Assembly: GCF_042676245.1 (NCBI RefSeq)
Contig: NZ_JBHTKA010000001.1
Coordinates: forward strand, 2,294,001-2,358,000
Direction of reading: 5' to 3'
DNA from: Ohtaekwangia kribbensis
GTDB taxonomy: Bacteria > Bacteroidota > Bacteroidia > Cytophagales > Cyclobacteriaceae
DNA: 64,000 nucleotides
Shown: piece by piece, positions 1-7,798 of the stretch
Layout: every line of letters begins with the position of its first letter
How positions within the stretch are numbered: the stretch's first letter is position 1
The notes under the pieces: generated by a model
The model's input: the letters and a program-made list of their open reading frames with translations, nothing else
The model's database searches: none
Told to the model about the DNA's origin: nothing
Program-made: the position numbers and the translations under genes

Positions 1-1509
1 AATTTTCTGCTGGGATATACTTTGCAGGCAGCACATGTGGAAGAGTATCGCGCCAGTGCACAGAATTTTCCGAATGATATATTAGAGTATCACAACCTCG
101 GTACAGGACAACAAACCAACACCAGTACATCCAACACATACGACTGGGGACTGCGCTCTTACATCGGTCGTGTTAACTACGACATGGATGGTAAATACCT
201 GGTGACGTTAACCACCCGTATTGATGGTTCATCCAAATTCGGTAAAGGAAATAAAAATGGTTTCTTCCCATCTGGTTCCGTGGCGTGGAGGATTGTAAAT
301 GAATCGTTCATGTCAAACATCAGACAAGTGAGTGATTTGAAGTTGCGCGCCAGCTACGGATTAACCGGTAACCAAGAGATTGGTAATTATCAATCGATAG
401 GTTCTATGGGTACGCAGAACTATAACTATGGAAATACATTTACCATTGGTTATGCTCCAAACCGCATTTCAAATCCGAATCTGAAATGGGAAACTACGGC
501 ACAGTTAGATATAGGTCTTGATCTCGGACTTTTCAATGATCGCGTAATCATCACAACAGACTGGTATTACAAGAAGACACGTGACCTCCTCTATAGTGTT
601 CCGTTGCCTATCACTACTGGTTACTCTACTTCGCTTCAAAATATAGGTAAGGTTGAAAACAAGGGTATAGAATTTAGCATCAGCACTGTAAACGTAGACC
701 GTGCGTTACGCTGGACAACCAACTTCAACATCTCGGCAAACCGCGGCAAGATACTGGACCTCGGCAATGTTAGCGGAGATATACCTGCTGGTAGTGCGAG
801 TGGACACTTGCAACTTGCCAACTCGGGTATTCTGCGTATAGGGGAACCGATAGGGGTGTTCTACGGATTGGTAACGGATGGAATTTTCCAGAACCAGGAA
901 GAGATCAATGCATCAGCGCAGAAAACGGCCAAGCCTGGCGACCGCCGGTATAAAGATCTGAATCCTGATGGTGCTATCAATTCTGCAGACCGCACGATTC
1001 TCGGCTATGTACAACCGGATTTCATTTTTGGTTTCACCAACAACTTTTCCTATAAAGGTTTTGACTTGAGCATTTTCTTCATGGGCTCACAAGGCAACAG
1101 CGTGTATAATATCAACCGCTATGAACTGGAGTCGCTCACAGGTGTAAGTAATCAATCTGCTGCCACACTGGATCGCTGGACACCAACAAACCCAAGCAAC
1201 GAAATTCCACGCGCACTATCTACCGGTGTACCGTACCAGGTTACAAGCCGGCAGGTTGAAGATGGTTCCTATATACGTCTGCGAAATATCCAGTTAGGCT
1301 ATACATTCCCGACAGCGCTGGTGGAACGCATCAAGCTTTCAAGTGCCAAAGTATATATCAGCGGCCAGAACCTGCTAACAATAACGAATTACTCAGGATA
1401 TGATCCGGAAGTAAGCCGCTTTGGTCAGGACAACCTGAGCCAGGGTATAGATTACGGAAGCTACCCTACAGCCAAAATGTATCTCGTAGGTATTAACATC
1501 GGTTTTTAG
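1..1509 (+). CDS. SusC/RagA-type TonB-dependent outer membrane transporter, C-terminal part
   Basis: About 502 residues of the beta-barrel half of a SusC/RagA nutrient importer; the frame is open to base 1, so the plug and N-terminus lie outside the window. The SusC signature NPNLKWETTAQLDIGLDLGL, then DWYYKKTRDLLY and IGKVENKGIEFS, are seen, and the protein ends in the usual strand LVGINIGF. In this family the barrel forms an outer-membrane complex with a SusD lipoprotein and takes up glycans by TonB energy. A SusD gene follows after 25 bases, then a GH88 hydrolase, so the three form one polysaccharide locus. An apparent TTG start at 22 is only an internal codon. Confidence 0.93.
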   Translation, partial: NFLLGYTLQAAHVEEYRASAQNFPNDILEYHNLGTGQQTNTSTSNTYDWGLRSYIGRVNYDMDGKYLVTLTTRIDGSSKFGKGNKNGFFPSGSVAWRIVNESFMSNIRQVSDLKLRASYGLTGNQEIGNYQSIGSMGTQNYNYGNTFTIGYAPNRISNPNLKWETTAQLDIGLDLGLFNDRVIITTDWYYKKTRDLLYSVPLPITTGYSTSLQNIGKVENKGIEFSISTVNVDRALRWTTNFNISANRGKILDLGNVSGDIPAGSASGHLQLANSGILRIGEPIGVFYGLVTDGIFQNQEEINASAQKTAKPGDRRYKDLNPDGAINSADRTILGYVQPDFIFGFTNNFSYKGFDLSIFFMGSQGNSVYNINRYELESLTGVSNQSAATLDRWTPTNPSNEIPRALSTGVPYQVTSRQVEDGSYIRLRNIQLGYTFPTALVERIKLSSAKVYISGQNLLTITNYSGYDPEVSRFGQDNLSQGIDYGSYPTAKMYLVGINIGF

Positions 1510-1534
1510 TGTATAACAGAAAACAGATTCAACC

Positions 1535-2935
1535 ATGAAAAATTCAAAGTATATATACATGTTCGCAGCTGCGCTTGTGCTGTCAGCCTGCAACGTTCTG
1601 GAAGAAGATCCTCAATCTTTTATAGCATACGATAAATTCTATAAAACAGAAAGCGATGCTATTACAGCTGTAACCGGTGCCTATACGGCCAATAAAACAA
1701 ACGGTGACACAAACCGGAACTTCAACATTCTGGGTGACGTAACCACCGATGATGTATCGCCCCTGCAAAACAACAACGACCGTGTGCAACTCGATCAGTA
1801 TACGCATACACCACAAAATTCAATTCTCCGTGAATCGTGGCAGAATTTTTACCTCGGCATTACACGATGCAATGAAGTAATAAAACGTGTACCTGAAATT
1901 CAGATGAATGAAACACTGCGCACAAGACTTGTAGCGGAAGCATACTTCCTGCGCGGCTTCTATTATTTTCACTTGGTAAGGCTGTTTGGTAAAGTTCCAT
2001 TGGTTACTGAAGTTACCGAATCACTCTCCAACATTGTATATCCTTCACGCGCAGAAGTAAGTGCCGTATATACACAGATCATCCAGGATTTCCAGGCTGC
2101 CGAAGGAGTACTTCCTGTGTCCTATACCGGTGCAGATCGCGGTCGTGCTACAAAAGGTGCTGCCAAAGCTTATCTCTCCCTGGTATATCTCACCATGAAA
2201 GATTACGCCAAAGCTGCCGAGAAAGCAAAAGAAGTGATGGCGCCAGAATTTGGTTATGGACTGTGGGCAAACTATACAGATGTATTTGCTATACCGAATG
2301 AGTTTGGTAAAGAAGCCATCTTCGATGCACAGTTTATCAGCGGTCCGACCGGACAAGGCAGCAACCTGATCGCCTTCTGGGCACAAGAGAACAATAGTGT
2401 AGCAGGCCGTGGCTTCGGTTCGTTTCAACCCACCACCGATATATATAATGCTTTTGACCCGACCGATAAACGTTTGCCTGTATTCTTTACGAAAGGTACC
2501 GATGGCAAATATTATTGCAACAAATGGATTGACTCCGATGCAACAACAGCAAATCAGTCCGACAATAATTTTCCGCACATGCGCTTTGCTGAAGTTGTGT
2601 TGATCTTTGCGGAAGCTTCCAATGAAGTGAGCGATACACCAACGCAGGAAGCATACGATGCTATTAACTCGATTCGCGAGCGTGCCGGACTGGCCGATCT
2701 TGCCGGTCTGACAAAAGATGAATTCAGAGACGCGGTGTTGCAGGAAAGACGCCTTGAACTGTGCTTCGAAGGACATCGCTGGTATGACCTGGTACGCACC
2801 GGCCGACTGGTATCCACCATGCATGCGAAAGGTATTCCCAATACACAAGAGTATCACAATGTATTTCCGGTACCACAAATTGAAATCGATCTGAATCAAA
2901 GTCTCAAACCACAGAATGACGGTTATCCTCAATAG
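1535..2935 (+). CDS. SusD/RagB-family glycan-binding lipoprotein
   Basis: 466 residues. A lipoprotein signal peptide ends at Cys19 (VLSAC), followed by the acidic region common in surface-exposed lipoproteins. Family hallmarks are visible: LRTRLVAEAYFLRGFYYFHL (TPR-like helices), YDAINSIRERAGL and LQERRLELCFEGHRWYDLVR near the C-terminus, with the typical ending of the family (YHNVFPVPQIEI, then PQNDGYPQ). SusD proteins cap the SusC barrel and bind oligosaccharides at the cell surface. The gene lies between susC and a GH88 gene with spacings of 25 and 11 bases, so co-transcription is likely. Confidence 0.95.
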   Translation: MKNSKYIYMFAAALVLSACNVLEEDPQSFIAYDKFYKTESDAITAVTGAYTANKTNGDTNRNFNILGDVTTDDVSPLQNNNDRVQLDQYTHTPQNSILRESWQNFYLGITRCNEVIKRVPEIQMNETLRTRLVAEAYFLRGFYYFHLVRLFGKVPLVTEVTESLSNIVYPSRAEVSAVYTQIIQDFQAAEGVLPVSYTGADRGRATKGAAKAYLSLVYLTMKDYAKAAEKAKEVMAPEFGYGLWANYTDVFAIPNEFGKEAIFDAQFISGPTGQGSNLIAFWAQENNSVAGRGFGSFQPTTDIYNAFDPTDKRLPVFFTKGTDGKYYCNKWIDSDATTANQSDNNFPHMRFAEVVLIFAEASNEVSDTPTQEAYDAINSIRERAGLADLAGLTKDEFRDAVLQERRLELCFEGHRWYDLVRTGRLVSTMHAKGIPNTQEYHNVFPVPQIEIDLNQSLKPQNDGYPQ

Positions 2936-2946
2936 CAAAAACGGGT

Positions 2947-4137
2947 ATGATAAGAAGGAGCAGAAATATAGTATATATAGGTATAGCCACGCTGACATTG
3001 TGCGCGTTCGTGGTAAAGACCAAGCTGGATGCACGAGGTAATCTTGATAAAGCGAAAGAACAACTCAGCCTGAGTCTTGATTCCTATAAAGATCCGCTGG
3101 CGTTTCCGCGAAGTACTAAACCCGATGGTAGTTTTAACGGCACGGGTTCTTCCAACTGGACCAGCGGGTTCTACCCCGGAAGTCTGTGGTATATGTATGA
3201 ATATACCGGGGATAAAAAATGGGAGACTGCTGCAAGGCGCTGGACAGCCGGACTTGAAAAAGAAAAGCTGAACACGCGCACGCACGATCTTGGCTTTATG
3301 CTATACTGCTCGTTCGGCAACGGATACAGACTTACGAATGATCCTGCCTATAAAGATATACTCTTGCAGGGTGCACGTTCGCTCTGCACGCGCTTCAACG
3401 AGAAGACCGGGTGTATCCGTTCGTGGGATCATGGCAAATGGCAGTTCCCGGTAATTATCGATAATATGATGAACCTGGAGCTTCTGTTTTGGGCCACACG
3501 TGTATCAGGCGATTCAAGTTTTTACAAGATCGCTGTTACGCATGCCAACACTACACTGAAGAATCATTTCAGAGCTGATAACAGTAGCTATCACGTTATA
3601 GACTATGATACGCTTACCGGCAACGTACTGGCGCGTGTAACACACCAGGGCTTTGCGGATGAGTCGGCCTGGGCCCGCGGACAAGCGTGGGGGCTCTATG
3701 GCTATACAGTAATGTATCGCGAAACAAAAGACAAAAAGTACCTGGAGCAGGCTGTTAAGATTGCTGACTTCTATTTGAATCATCCGAATCTGCCAGCGGA
3801 TAAAATTCCGTACTGGGATTTTAACGCACCGGGTATACCAAATGAAGAGCGCGATGCTTCGGCCGGTGCAGTAGCTGCATCTGCCTTGCTGGAATTGAGT
3901 GGCTATACAAAAAATGGTAAAGCATATATAGCCGCAGCCGAGCAGATGCTGGCGAGCCTCAGTTCACCAACGTACCTCGCCAAGCCGGGAGCCAATAATT
4001 ACTTTGTGCTGATGCACAGTGTAGGGCACAAACCTGCCAAGTCAGAAATAGATGTACCGCTTGTATATGCTGATTACTACTATATAGAAGGTTTGTTGCG
4101 CTACGACCGGATGAAAGCAAAACCAAAGAAGAAGTAA
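2947..4137 (+). CDS. Glycoside hydrolase family 88 (unsaturated glucuronyl hydrolase)
   Basis: 396 residues with an N-terminal hydrophobic segment (about 8-24), so probably exported. GH88 enzymes hydrate the double bond of unsaturated uronic acids left by polysaccharide lyases and so release the terminal sugar. Key family features are present: the two Asp residues in THDLGF (Asp114) and IIDNMMNLELLFWA (Asp172), and the blocks SAWARGQAWGLYGYTVMY and YWDFNAPGIPNEERDASAGA. It starts 11 bases after susD, which suggests the locus targets a uronic-acid glycan (glycosaminoglycan-, ulvan- or gellan-like). Which one cannot be told, as no lyase is in the window. The gene is followed by a strong terminator. 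Confidence 0.9.
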   Translation: MIRRSRNIVYIGIATLTLCAFVVKTKLDARGNLDKAKEQLSLSLDSYKDPLAFPRSTKPDGSFNGTGSSNWTSGFYPGSLWYMYEYTGDKKWETAARRWTAGLEKEKLNTRTHDLGFMLYCSFGNGYRLTNDPAYKDILLQGARSLCTRFNEKTGCIRSWDHGKWQFPVIIDNMMNLELLFWATRVSGDSSFYKIAVTHANTTLKNHFRADNSSYHVIDYDTLTGNVLARVTHQGFADESAWARGQAWGLYGYTVMYRETKDKKYLEQAVKIADFYLNHPNLPADKIPYWDFNAPGIPNEERDASAGAVAASALLELSGYTKNGKAYIAAAEQMLASLSSPTYLAKPGANNYFVLMHSVGHKPAKSEIDVPLVYADYYYIEGLLRYDRMKAKPKKK

Positions 4138-4185
4138 GAAAAGAAAAATAAGAAGACGAAATAGATTTTGGGTTATATGGTTTCT

Positions 4186-4216
4186 ACGGCTGGTCGATTC
4201 GATCAGCCGTTTTTTT
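4186..4216 (+). terminator. Intrinsic terminator of the SusCD-GH88 operon
   Basis: Arms ACGGCTGGTC (4186-4195) and GATCAGCCGT (4201-4210) pair over 10 bp with one G-U, around a 5-base loop, followed by seven T. Confidence 0.85.
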
Positions 4217-4356
4217 ATAGATGCACTATAATTTCGCAAATGCATGCTGCAACATTTACCGATGTATACGAACAACAAATCCCTAAATTTTGTTGTGTGA
4301 AAAAGTGGGTGGCATATCTTTTTCAGATATATACATTTTTATGCCTTGCACAGTAG

Positions 4357-4372
4357 GATCTAGCAATAGATC
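4357..4372 (+). promoter_or_regulatory. Small hairpin in the spacer before the universal stress gene
   Basis: The 219-base spacer between the terminator and the stress gene holds a perfect 6-bp inverted repeat GATCTA-GCAA-TAGATC with a GNRA-type loop. A weak -7-like stretch (GAATTTTGC) lies about 30 bases before the start codon. Nothing else is seen in this spacer. A role is only a guess. Confidence 0.25.
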
Positions 4373-4435
4373 AAGCATGCCTGAATAGGTAATTCTGAAT
4401 TTTGCAGTTCTCATCAACAGCAACCTTCAAACCCC

Positions 4436-5278
4436 ATGAAAAAAATTCTTGTTCCCTGCGACTTCTCCTCTACAGCCGTTCAGGCATTTGAGTTAGCGGC
4501 CGAAATTGCCGCCATCCATCAAGGTGAAGTAATGGTATTACACGCGATCGAGTTTGTTCCGGCCTACGAAACATCTTTTGTAGCACAGCCTTATGCGTTT
4601 AACTCCACGGTTATAGAAGAACTGGAGAACGATGCCCGTAAGAGCTTTGATGAAATGATACACGCGCATAACCTGGACGAATTAACCGTTGGTTTTTACA
4701 CTGACCACGGCCCGGTAACAGACACTATTAGACAGTTTATAGACGATCATAATATAGACCTGGTGGTAATGGGTACACACGGTGCGAGTGGCTTAAAAGA
4801 ATTCTTTATAGGCTCCACCACCGAAAAAATAGTGCGTTCCTCACATGTGCCTGTGCTGTCGGTTAAATCCCAGGTAAACCTGAAGTCCATTAAAAACATT
4901 GTATTTCCGGTAGATCCGGATCTGCACCAGCAGGATTTTATAGACCGGATCAAGGAACTTCAGAATTTTATGGGTGCTCACCTGCATGTATTGCACGTAA
5001 ACACCACTATTCACGCGGCTGATGAACGCAAGGTAAAGGCATCGCTCAACGACTATATCCAGTATTACGGTCTTACCGATTATACCCTCAACATCATAAA
5101 CGATACTACAGAAGAGAACGGCATTATGCGCTTTACCAACGACATTAATGCCGACATGATTGCCATGGCAACGCACGGTCGCAAAGGCCTTGCCCATTTC
5201 TTTGCGGGCAGCATTGCCGAAGATCTGGTAAACCATGTTAGCTGTCCGATATGGACCTATATACTAAAGCCATCGTAA
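4436..5278 (+). CDS. Universal stress protein with two UspA domains
   Basis: 280 residues forming a tandem UspA protein, the fused double-domain form common in Bacteroidota. Domain 1 (about 1-145) ends with a complete nucleotide-binding signature G-x2-G-x9-G-S in GTHGASGLKEFFIGST. Domain 2 (about 150-280) has the diverged form ATHGRKGLAHFFAGS, with Ala replacing the first Gly, so only the first domain may bind ATP well. Usp proteins are cytoplasmic and raise survival under stress by poorly defined means. Stands alone between two terminators. Confidence 0.93.
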   Translation: MKKILVPCDFSSTAVQAFELAAEIAAIHQGEVMVLHAIEFVPAYETSFVAQPYAFNSTVIEELENDARKSFDEMIHAHNLDELTVGFYTDHGPVTDTIRQFIDDHNIDLVVMGTHGASGLKEFFIGSTTEKIVRSSHVPVLSVKSQVNLKSIKNIVFPVDPDLHQQDFIDRIKELQNFMGAHLHVLHVNTTIHAADERKVKASLNDYIQYYGLTDYTLNIINDTTEENGIMRFTNDINADMIAMATHGRKGLAHFFAGSIAEDLVNHVSCPIWTYILKPS

Positions 5279-5309
5279 CGTTTCGGAGCGTTTTCCTGTG
5301 CTCCGCGAA

Positions 5310-5334
5310 AGGCTTCCCCACGGGAAGCCTTTTT
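5310..5334 (+). terminator. Intrinsic terminator after the universal stress gene
   Basis: Perfect 9-bp stem AGGCTTCCC / GGGAAGCCT around the loop CAC, followed by a T run. Confidence 0.9.
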
Positions 5335-5373
5335 GCTTGTGGCAAAAGGTATAGCGTTATGAATTGAAATCAA

Positions 5374-5381
5374 TACCTTTG
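5374..5381 (+). promoter_or_regulatory. Candidate -7 promoter element of the Rrf2 gene
   Basis: TACCTTTG matches the Bacteroidota -7 consensus TAnnTTTG. No clear -33 TTTG is at the right distance. It would give a leader of about 55-60 bases that contains GAAGCCAGCAACCTGC (see findings). Confidence 0.4.
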
Positions 5382-5444
5382 CAGAATATACTAATCTGCC
5401 GGCCGTAAGAAGCCAGCAACCTGCTTGTTCAAAAGAACGCTACT

Positions 5445-5864
5445 ATGCTGTCGAAAAAATGTCAATACGCGTTACACGCATTACTGTATTTAGCAGATAA
5501 AGATCAACAGAAAGATTCTGTTACCATTAGCGAGATCGCGGAGACCAAACGCATCCCGAAAAAATTTCTCGAGGTTATACTCCTTGATCTTAAAAACGCG
5601 GGTGTACTGGGAAGCAAAAAAGGCAAAGGTGGTGGCTACTACCTGAAGCGCAGTGCCGACAGCATCCGCATCATCGAAATCATCCGCATCATTGATGGTG
5701 CCGTGGCGATGCTGCCCTGTGTTTCGTTAAACTTTTACGAGTCGTGCGGCATGTGTACTAATGAGCATGAATGCTCTATCAATCGCCTCTTCGGGCAAGT
5801 GCGTGACGAAACGTTAAAGATACTTTCCGGCAACTCACTCTCGGATCTGGCCAAACATCAGTAA
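5445..5864 (+). CDS. Rrf2-family transcriptional regulator, probably Fe-S type
   Basis: 139 residues, the normal size of Rrf2 proteins such as IscR and CymR. The N-terminal winged helix-turn-helix reads KCQYALHALLYLA, then FLEVILLDLKNAGVLGSKKG with the GGGYYL wing. The C-terminal part keeps a cysteine set (Cys92, Cys101, Cys104, Cys110, in PCVSLNFYESCGMCTNEHEC) at the place where IscR, NsrR and RsrR bind an iron-sulfur cluster, so sensing of redox or Fe-S status is likely. In other Bacteroidota similar regulators sit near sulfur or Fe-S genes; here the gene stands alone, so its targets are unknown. Confidence 0.9.
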   Translation: MLSKKCQYALHALLYLADKDQQKDSVTISEIAETKRIPKKFLEVILLDLKNAGVLGSKKGKGGGYYLKRSADSIRIIEIIRIIDGAVAMLPCVSLNFYESCGMCTNEHECSINRLFGQVRDETLKILSGNSLSDLAKHQ

Positions 5865-5900
5865 TGAAGTTCTCCTGTTTTTTTGCAGGTATACCGTTGA

Positions 5901-6371
5901 TCAGAATTGCTTAAAGACCTCCGGTAAATTCTTGTTTACAGCAGCCGCCAGTTTTTCACCAATGACGGTTATGGTCTCTTTCCACGGATGACCGAACCAT
6001 ACATTCTCAAAATCTTCTGTTACGAATATATAGTAATCGCCATCCGGTATAAACGGAATGTGAAAGATGTTTTCAGCGTGCGGATTTTCTTTGTGCAGTC
6101 GCAGATCAACACGATAACAGGTATGCTCCCAATCGAGCGCCAGCAGTTTTTCGCCCGGCCGGGTAATAGAGATCAGTATATCCAGTGCTTTTCGTTCGAG
6201 GTCTTCGCGGAAGTAATCATTCTCCCATACATCCTGAATGGAGAAGGTGAGAATAGGTTTGTCGGTGTTGATCGCGGGGAAGTTGTAGTGTAGATGCAGC
6301 TTTTCCCATACGTCATTGCATTCCTCTTCGCTTAATGCAGCCCAGATTTTCATATATAATTCCTGAATCAC
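5901..6371 (-). CDS. DUF2716-family protein
   Basis: 156 residues from the first ATG; the second ATG at 6353 (MKIWAALSEEE) is an equally good start because the family begins with a W..L...E segment. The blocks EKLLALDWEHTCYRVD, IPFIPDGDYYIFVTEDF and FGHPWKETITVIGEKL match DUF2716, a family of small cytoplasmic proteins without a known function. Convergent with the Rrf2 gene, with 36 bases between the stops. An intrinsic terminator lies in front of it (6419-6458), so expression may depend on read-through of an attenuator. Confidence 0.75.
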   Translation of the reverse strand: MIQELYMKIWAALSEEECNDVWEKLHLHYNFPAINTDKPILTFSIQDVWENDYFREDLERKALDILISITRPGEKLLALDWEHTCYRVDLRLHKENPHAENIFHIPFIPDGDYYIFVTEDFENVWFGHPWKETITVIGEKLAAAVNKNLPEVFKQF

Positions 6372-6418
6372 TCCAGAAGTGTAATAGTAACTTACTTATT
6401 GGTTTCTGTGCCGGGAAT

Positions 6419-6487
6419 AAAAAAAGCAGGTTATATCCGTCTGATATGGCCTGCTTTTAACCTAACCTACCTGTGTCTCAGGTAAGA
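6419..6487 (-). ncRNA. Candidate ~70-nt structured RNA or attenuated leader
   Basis: Read on the minus strand. A promoter-like element ends at 6492. Then comes an 8-bp hairpin (arms 6479-6486 and 6466-6473, one G-U, 5-base loop), an 8-base linker, and a two-tier terminator stem: AAAAGCAGG / CCTGCTTTT outside and ATATC / GATAT inside, ending in seven U. Promoter and terminator frame a transcript of about 70 bases with no reading frame. It is either a free small RNA or the attenuated leader of the DUF2716 gene 48 bases downstream. No known RNA family was recognised. Confidence 0.5.
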
Positions 6488-6491
6488 GATA

Positions 6492-6525
6492 CAAATGTAT
6501 AGAAATGTCCACGAAATTCCCCAAA
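6492..6525 (-). promoter_or_regulatory. Candidate promoter for the structured RNA
   Basis: On the minus strand TTTG (6522-6525) is followed after 22 bases by TACATTTG (6492-6499), close to the Bacteroidota -33/-7 pattern. Confidence 0.45.
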
Positions 6526-6612
6526 TTAATCGATCAATTTCTGTATTAAGATGGTAAAGCGGGTTATTTGGCTGCCTGTTTATACTATGTTTGATGCAAA
6601 TTGTCTGCAATA

Positions 6613-6866
6613 CGCGTTAATCTTATCCGTTAACAGTAATCGTTATCAGTTATTCGTGAATCGTTAATTGTAAAAAATCAATCGTGTAGGGATAACACCT
6701 GAAGCAATACCGGATTTTTAAGGTATAGGATATAGCGTTGACGGTTACGGTATAATTTTATCGGCTTGCGAAGCGCATGCAACGGTTTTGGGTAAATTGA
6801 TTTTGTATGCTTAATTTTCTTTCGTCATTGTATGCTATATATAACGATTAACGGCTAACGATTAAC
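6613..6866. repeat. Inverted pair of CGTTAATC-type spacer repeats (family A)
   Basis: The left part (6613-6670) holds repeated words CGTTAAT, CCGTTAAC, AATCGTTA and GAATCGTTAATTG. The right part (6841-6866) has the reverse complement, AACGATTAACGG and AACGATTAAC. About 170 bases without a gene lie between. Related inverted pairs are at 38053-38124 and 40242-40282. The rest of the 550-base spacer 6372-6923 holds the candidate RNA and nothing else recognised. Confidence 0.5.
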
Positions 6867-6923
6867 TATATATAACAAACCCTGTTTTTAATTTTTAAAC
6901 GCTATTATAACCCCCTCAACATC

Positions 6924-7352
6924 ATGCCTGAAATTCGTCACTTGCTCGGTATCATTGATCCTTCCGGACAAAAAGTTTATGAAGCCTTAACAGCCAAACA
7001 AGACCTTGAAGCGTGGCTCACGCCAGCCGTACAGGGGCAACCTTATCTTAACAGTACTTTTAATCTTGCGTTCGGCGGAGAAACCGTGGACCTGAAAGTT
7101 ACCAAGCTGGACTCAGGCTTGTGGGTGCAGTGGCAATGCACCGGTGGTGAGTATGAATGGGTTAATACACAGGTAGACTTCATTCTCGAATCACATCCGG
7201 AAGTTACCATCGTTGAATTTATTCACAGTAACTGGCAGGACTCCTCGCGCAAGTTTGCTGAATGGAGTTTTAACTGGGCACTATACCTGCGAAGTCTCAA
7301 GCGATATTGCGAGTCGGGTTCAGGAAGCGCCTACCCGAACCAATACGTATAG
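6924..7352 (+). CDS. SRPBCC / AHSA1-like domain protein
   Basis: 142 residues of the START-like SRPBCC fold (activator of Hsp90 ATPase homologue type). Seen: the N-terminal helix-grip start KVYEALTAKQDLEAWLTPAV, a central beta sheet and the C-terminal long helix FAEWSFNWALYLRSLKRYCE that closes the hydrophobic cavity. Family members bind lipids or other hydrophobic ligands, but no ligand can be predicted. It follows a 550-base spacer, is alone on the plus strand, and ends 23 bases from the stop of the convergent response regulator. Confidence 0.8.
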   Translation: MPEIRHLLGIIDPSGQKVYEALTAKQDLEAWLTPAVQGQPYLNSTFNLAFGGETVDLKVTKLDSGLWVQWQCTGGEYEWVNTQVDFILESHPEVTIVEFIHSNWQDSSRKFAEWSFNWALYLRSLKRYCESGSGSAYPNQYV

Positions 7353-7375
7353 CGTTACAACGGACAGGCTGTACG

Positions 7376-7798
7376 CTAATTCTGCATGTTCATCAAATCG
7401 ATCATCAGGTTAAACGCATCCATCGATCCGGTACTATTGAATTTGAGCGGCTTAACAATATAGCCAGATATACCATATTGCTGAGCTGCTCGCTTATCAC
7501 CACTGTCTTCTGATGTAGTGAGTATAAATATCTTGATGTCTTTCCAGTCTTCGCTGCCGCGCAGTATCTGCAATAATTCCAGGCCGTTCATCTTCGGCAT
7601 GTTCAGATCCAGGATAATAAAATCAGGCTTTACCGTAAAGGAATCACTTCTTTTATCATGCAACAGGCGAATGGCTTCTTCGCCATTACGGGCCACCTTC
7701 ATATTGTAAACAATTGCCAGCTTATCCAGCGTTCGCTTCACATCAATAACATCCAGACTATCGTCTTCCACCAGCAGAATATTTACTACACGCATCAT
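7376..7798 (-). CDS. Stand-alone receiver-domain response regulator (Rcp1-like)
   Basis: 140 residues consisting only of a receiver domain, with no output domain. Phosphoacceptor Asp64 (FIILDLNMP), acidic pair Glu11/Asp12 (LLVEDD), Thr94/Thr95 and the conserved Lys116 (IVKPL) are all present. The extended loop after beta-2 (LLHDKRSDSFTVKPD) is typical of Rcp1-type regulators that partner phytochrome-like kinases. The start overlaps the end of the histidine kinase gene by 4 bases (ATGA), so the two are translationally coupled and surely work together. Confidence 0.92.
   Translation of the reverse strand: MMRVVNILLVEDDSLDVIDVKRTLDKLAIVYNMKVARNGEEAIRLLHDKRSDSFTVKPDFIILDLNMPKMNGLELLQILRGSEDWKDIKIFILTTSEDSGDKRAAQQYGISGYIVKPLKFNSTGSMDAFNLMIDLMNMQN

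Noticed and set aside
2045..3034. Long minus-strand open frame of 329 codons opposite the susD gene
   Set aside because: Cysteine- and aromatic-rich sequence without domain features, fully opposite a clear SusD gene; an antisense shadow.
5382..5444. A true SAM-I riboswitch before the Rrf2 gene
   Set aside because: Only the GCAACC-like word is present; the leader is too short and lacks the other conserved parts.
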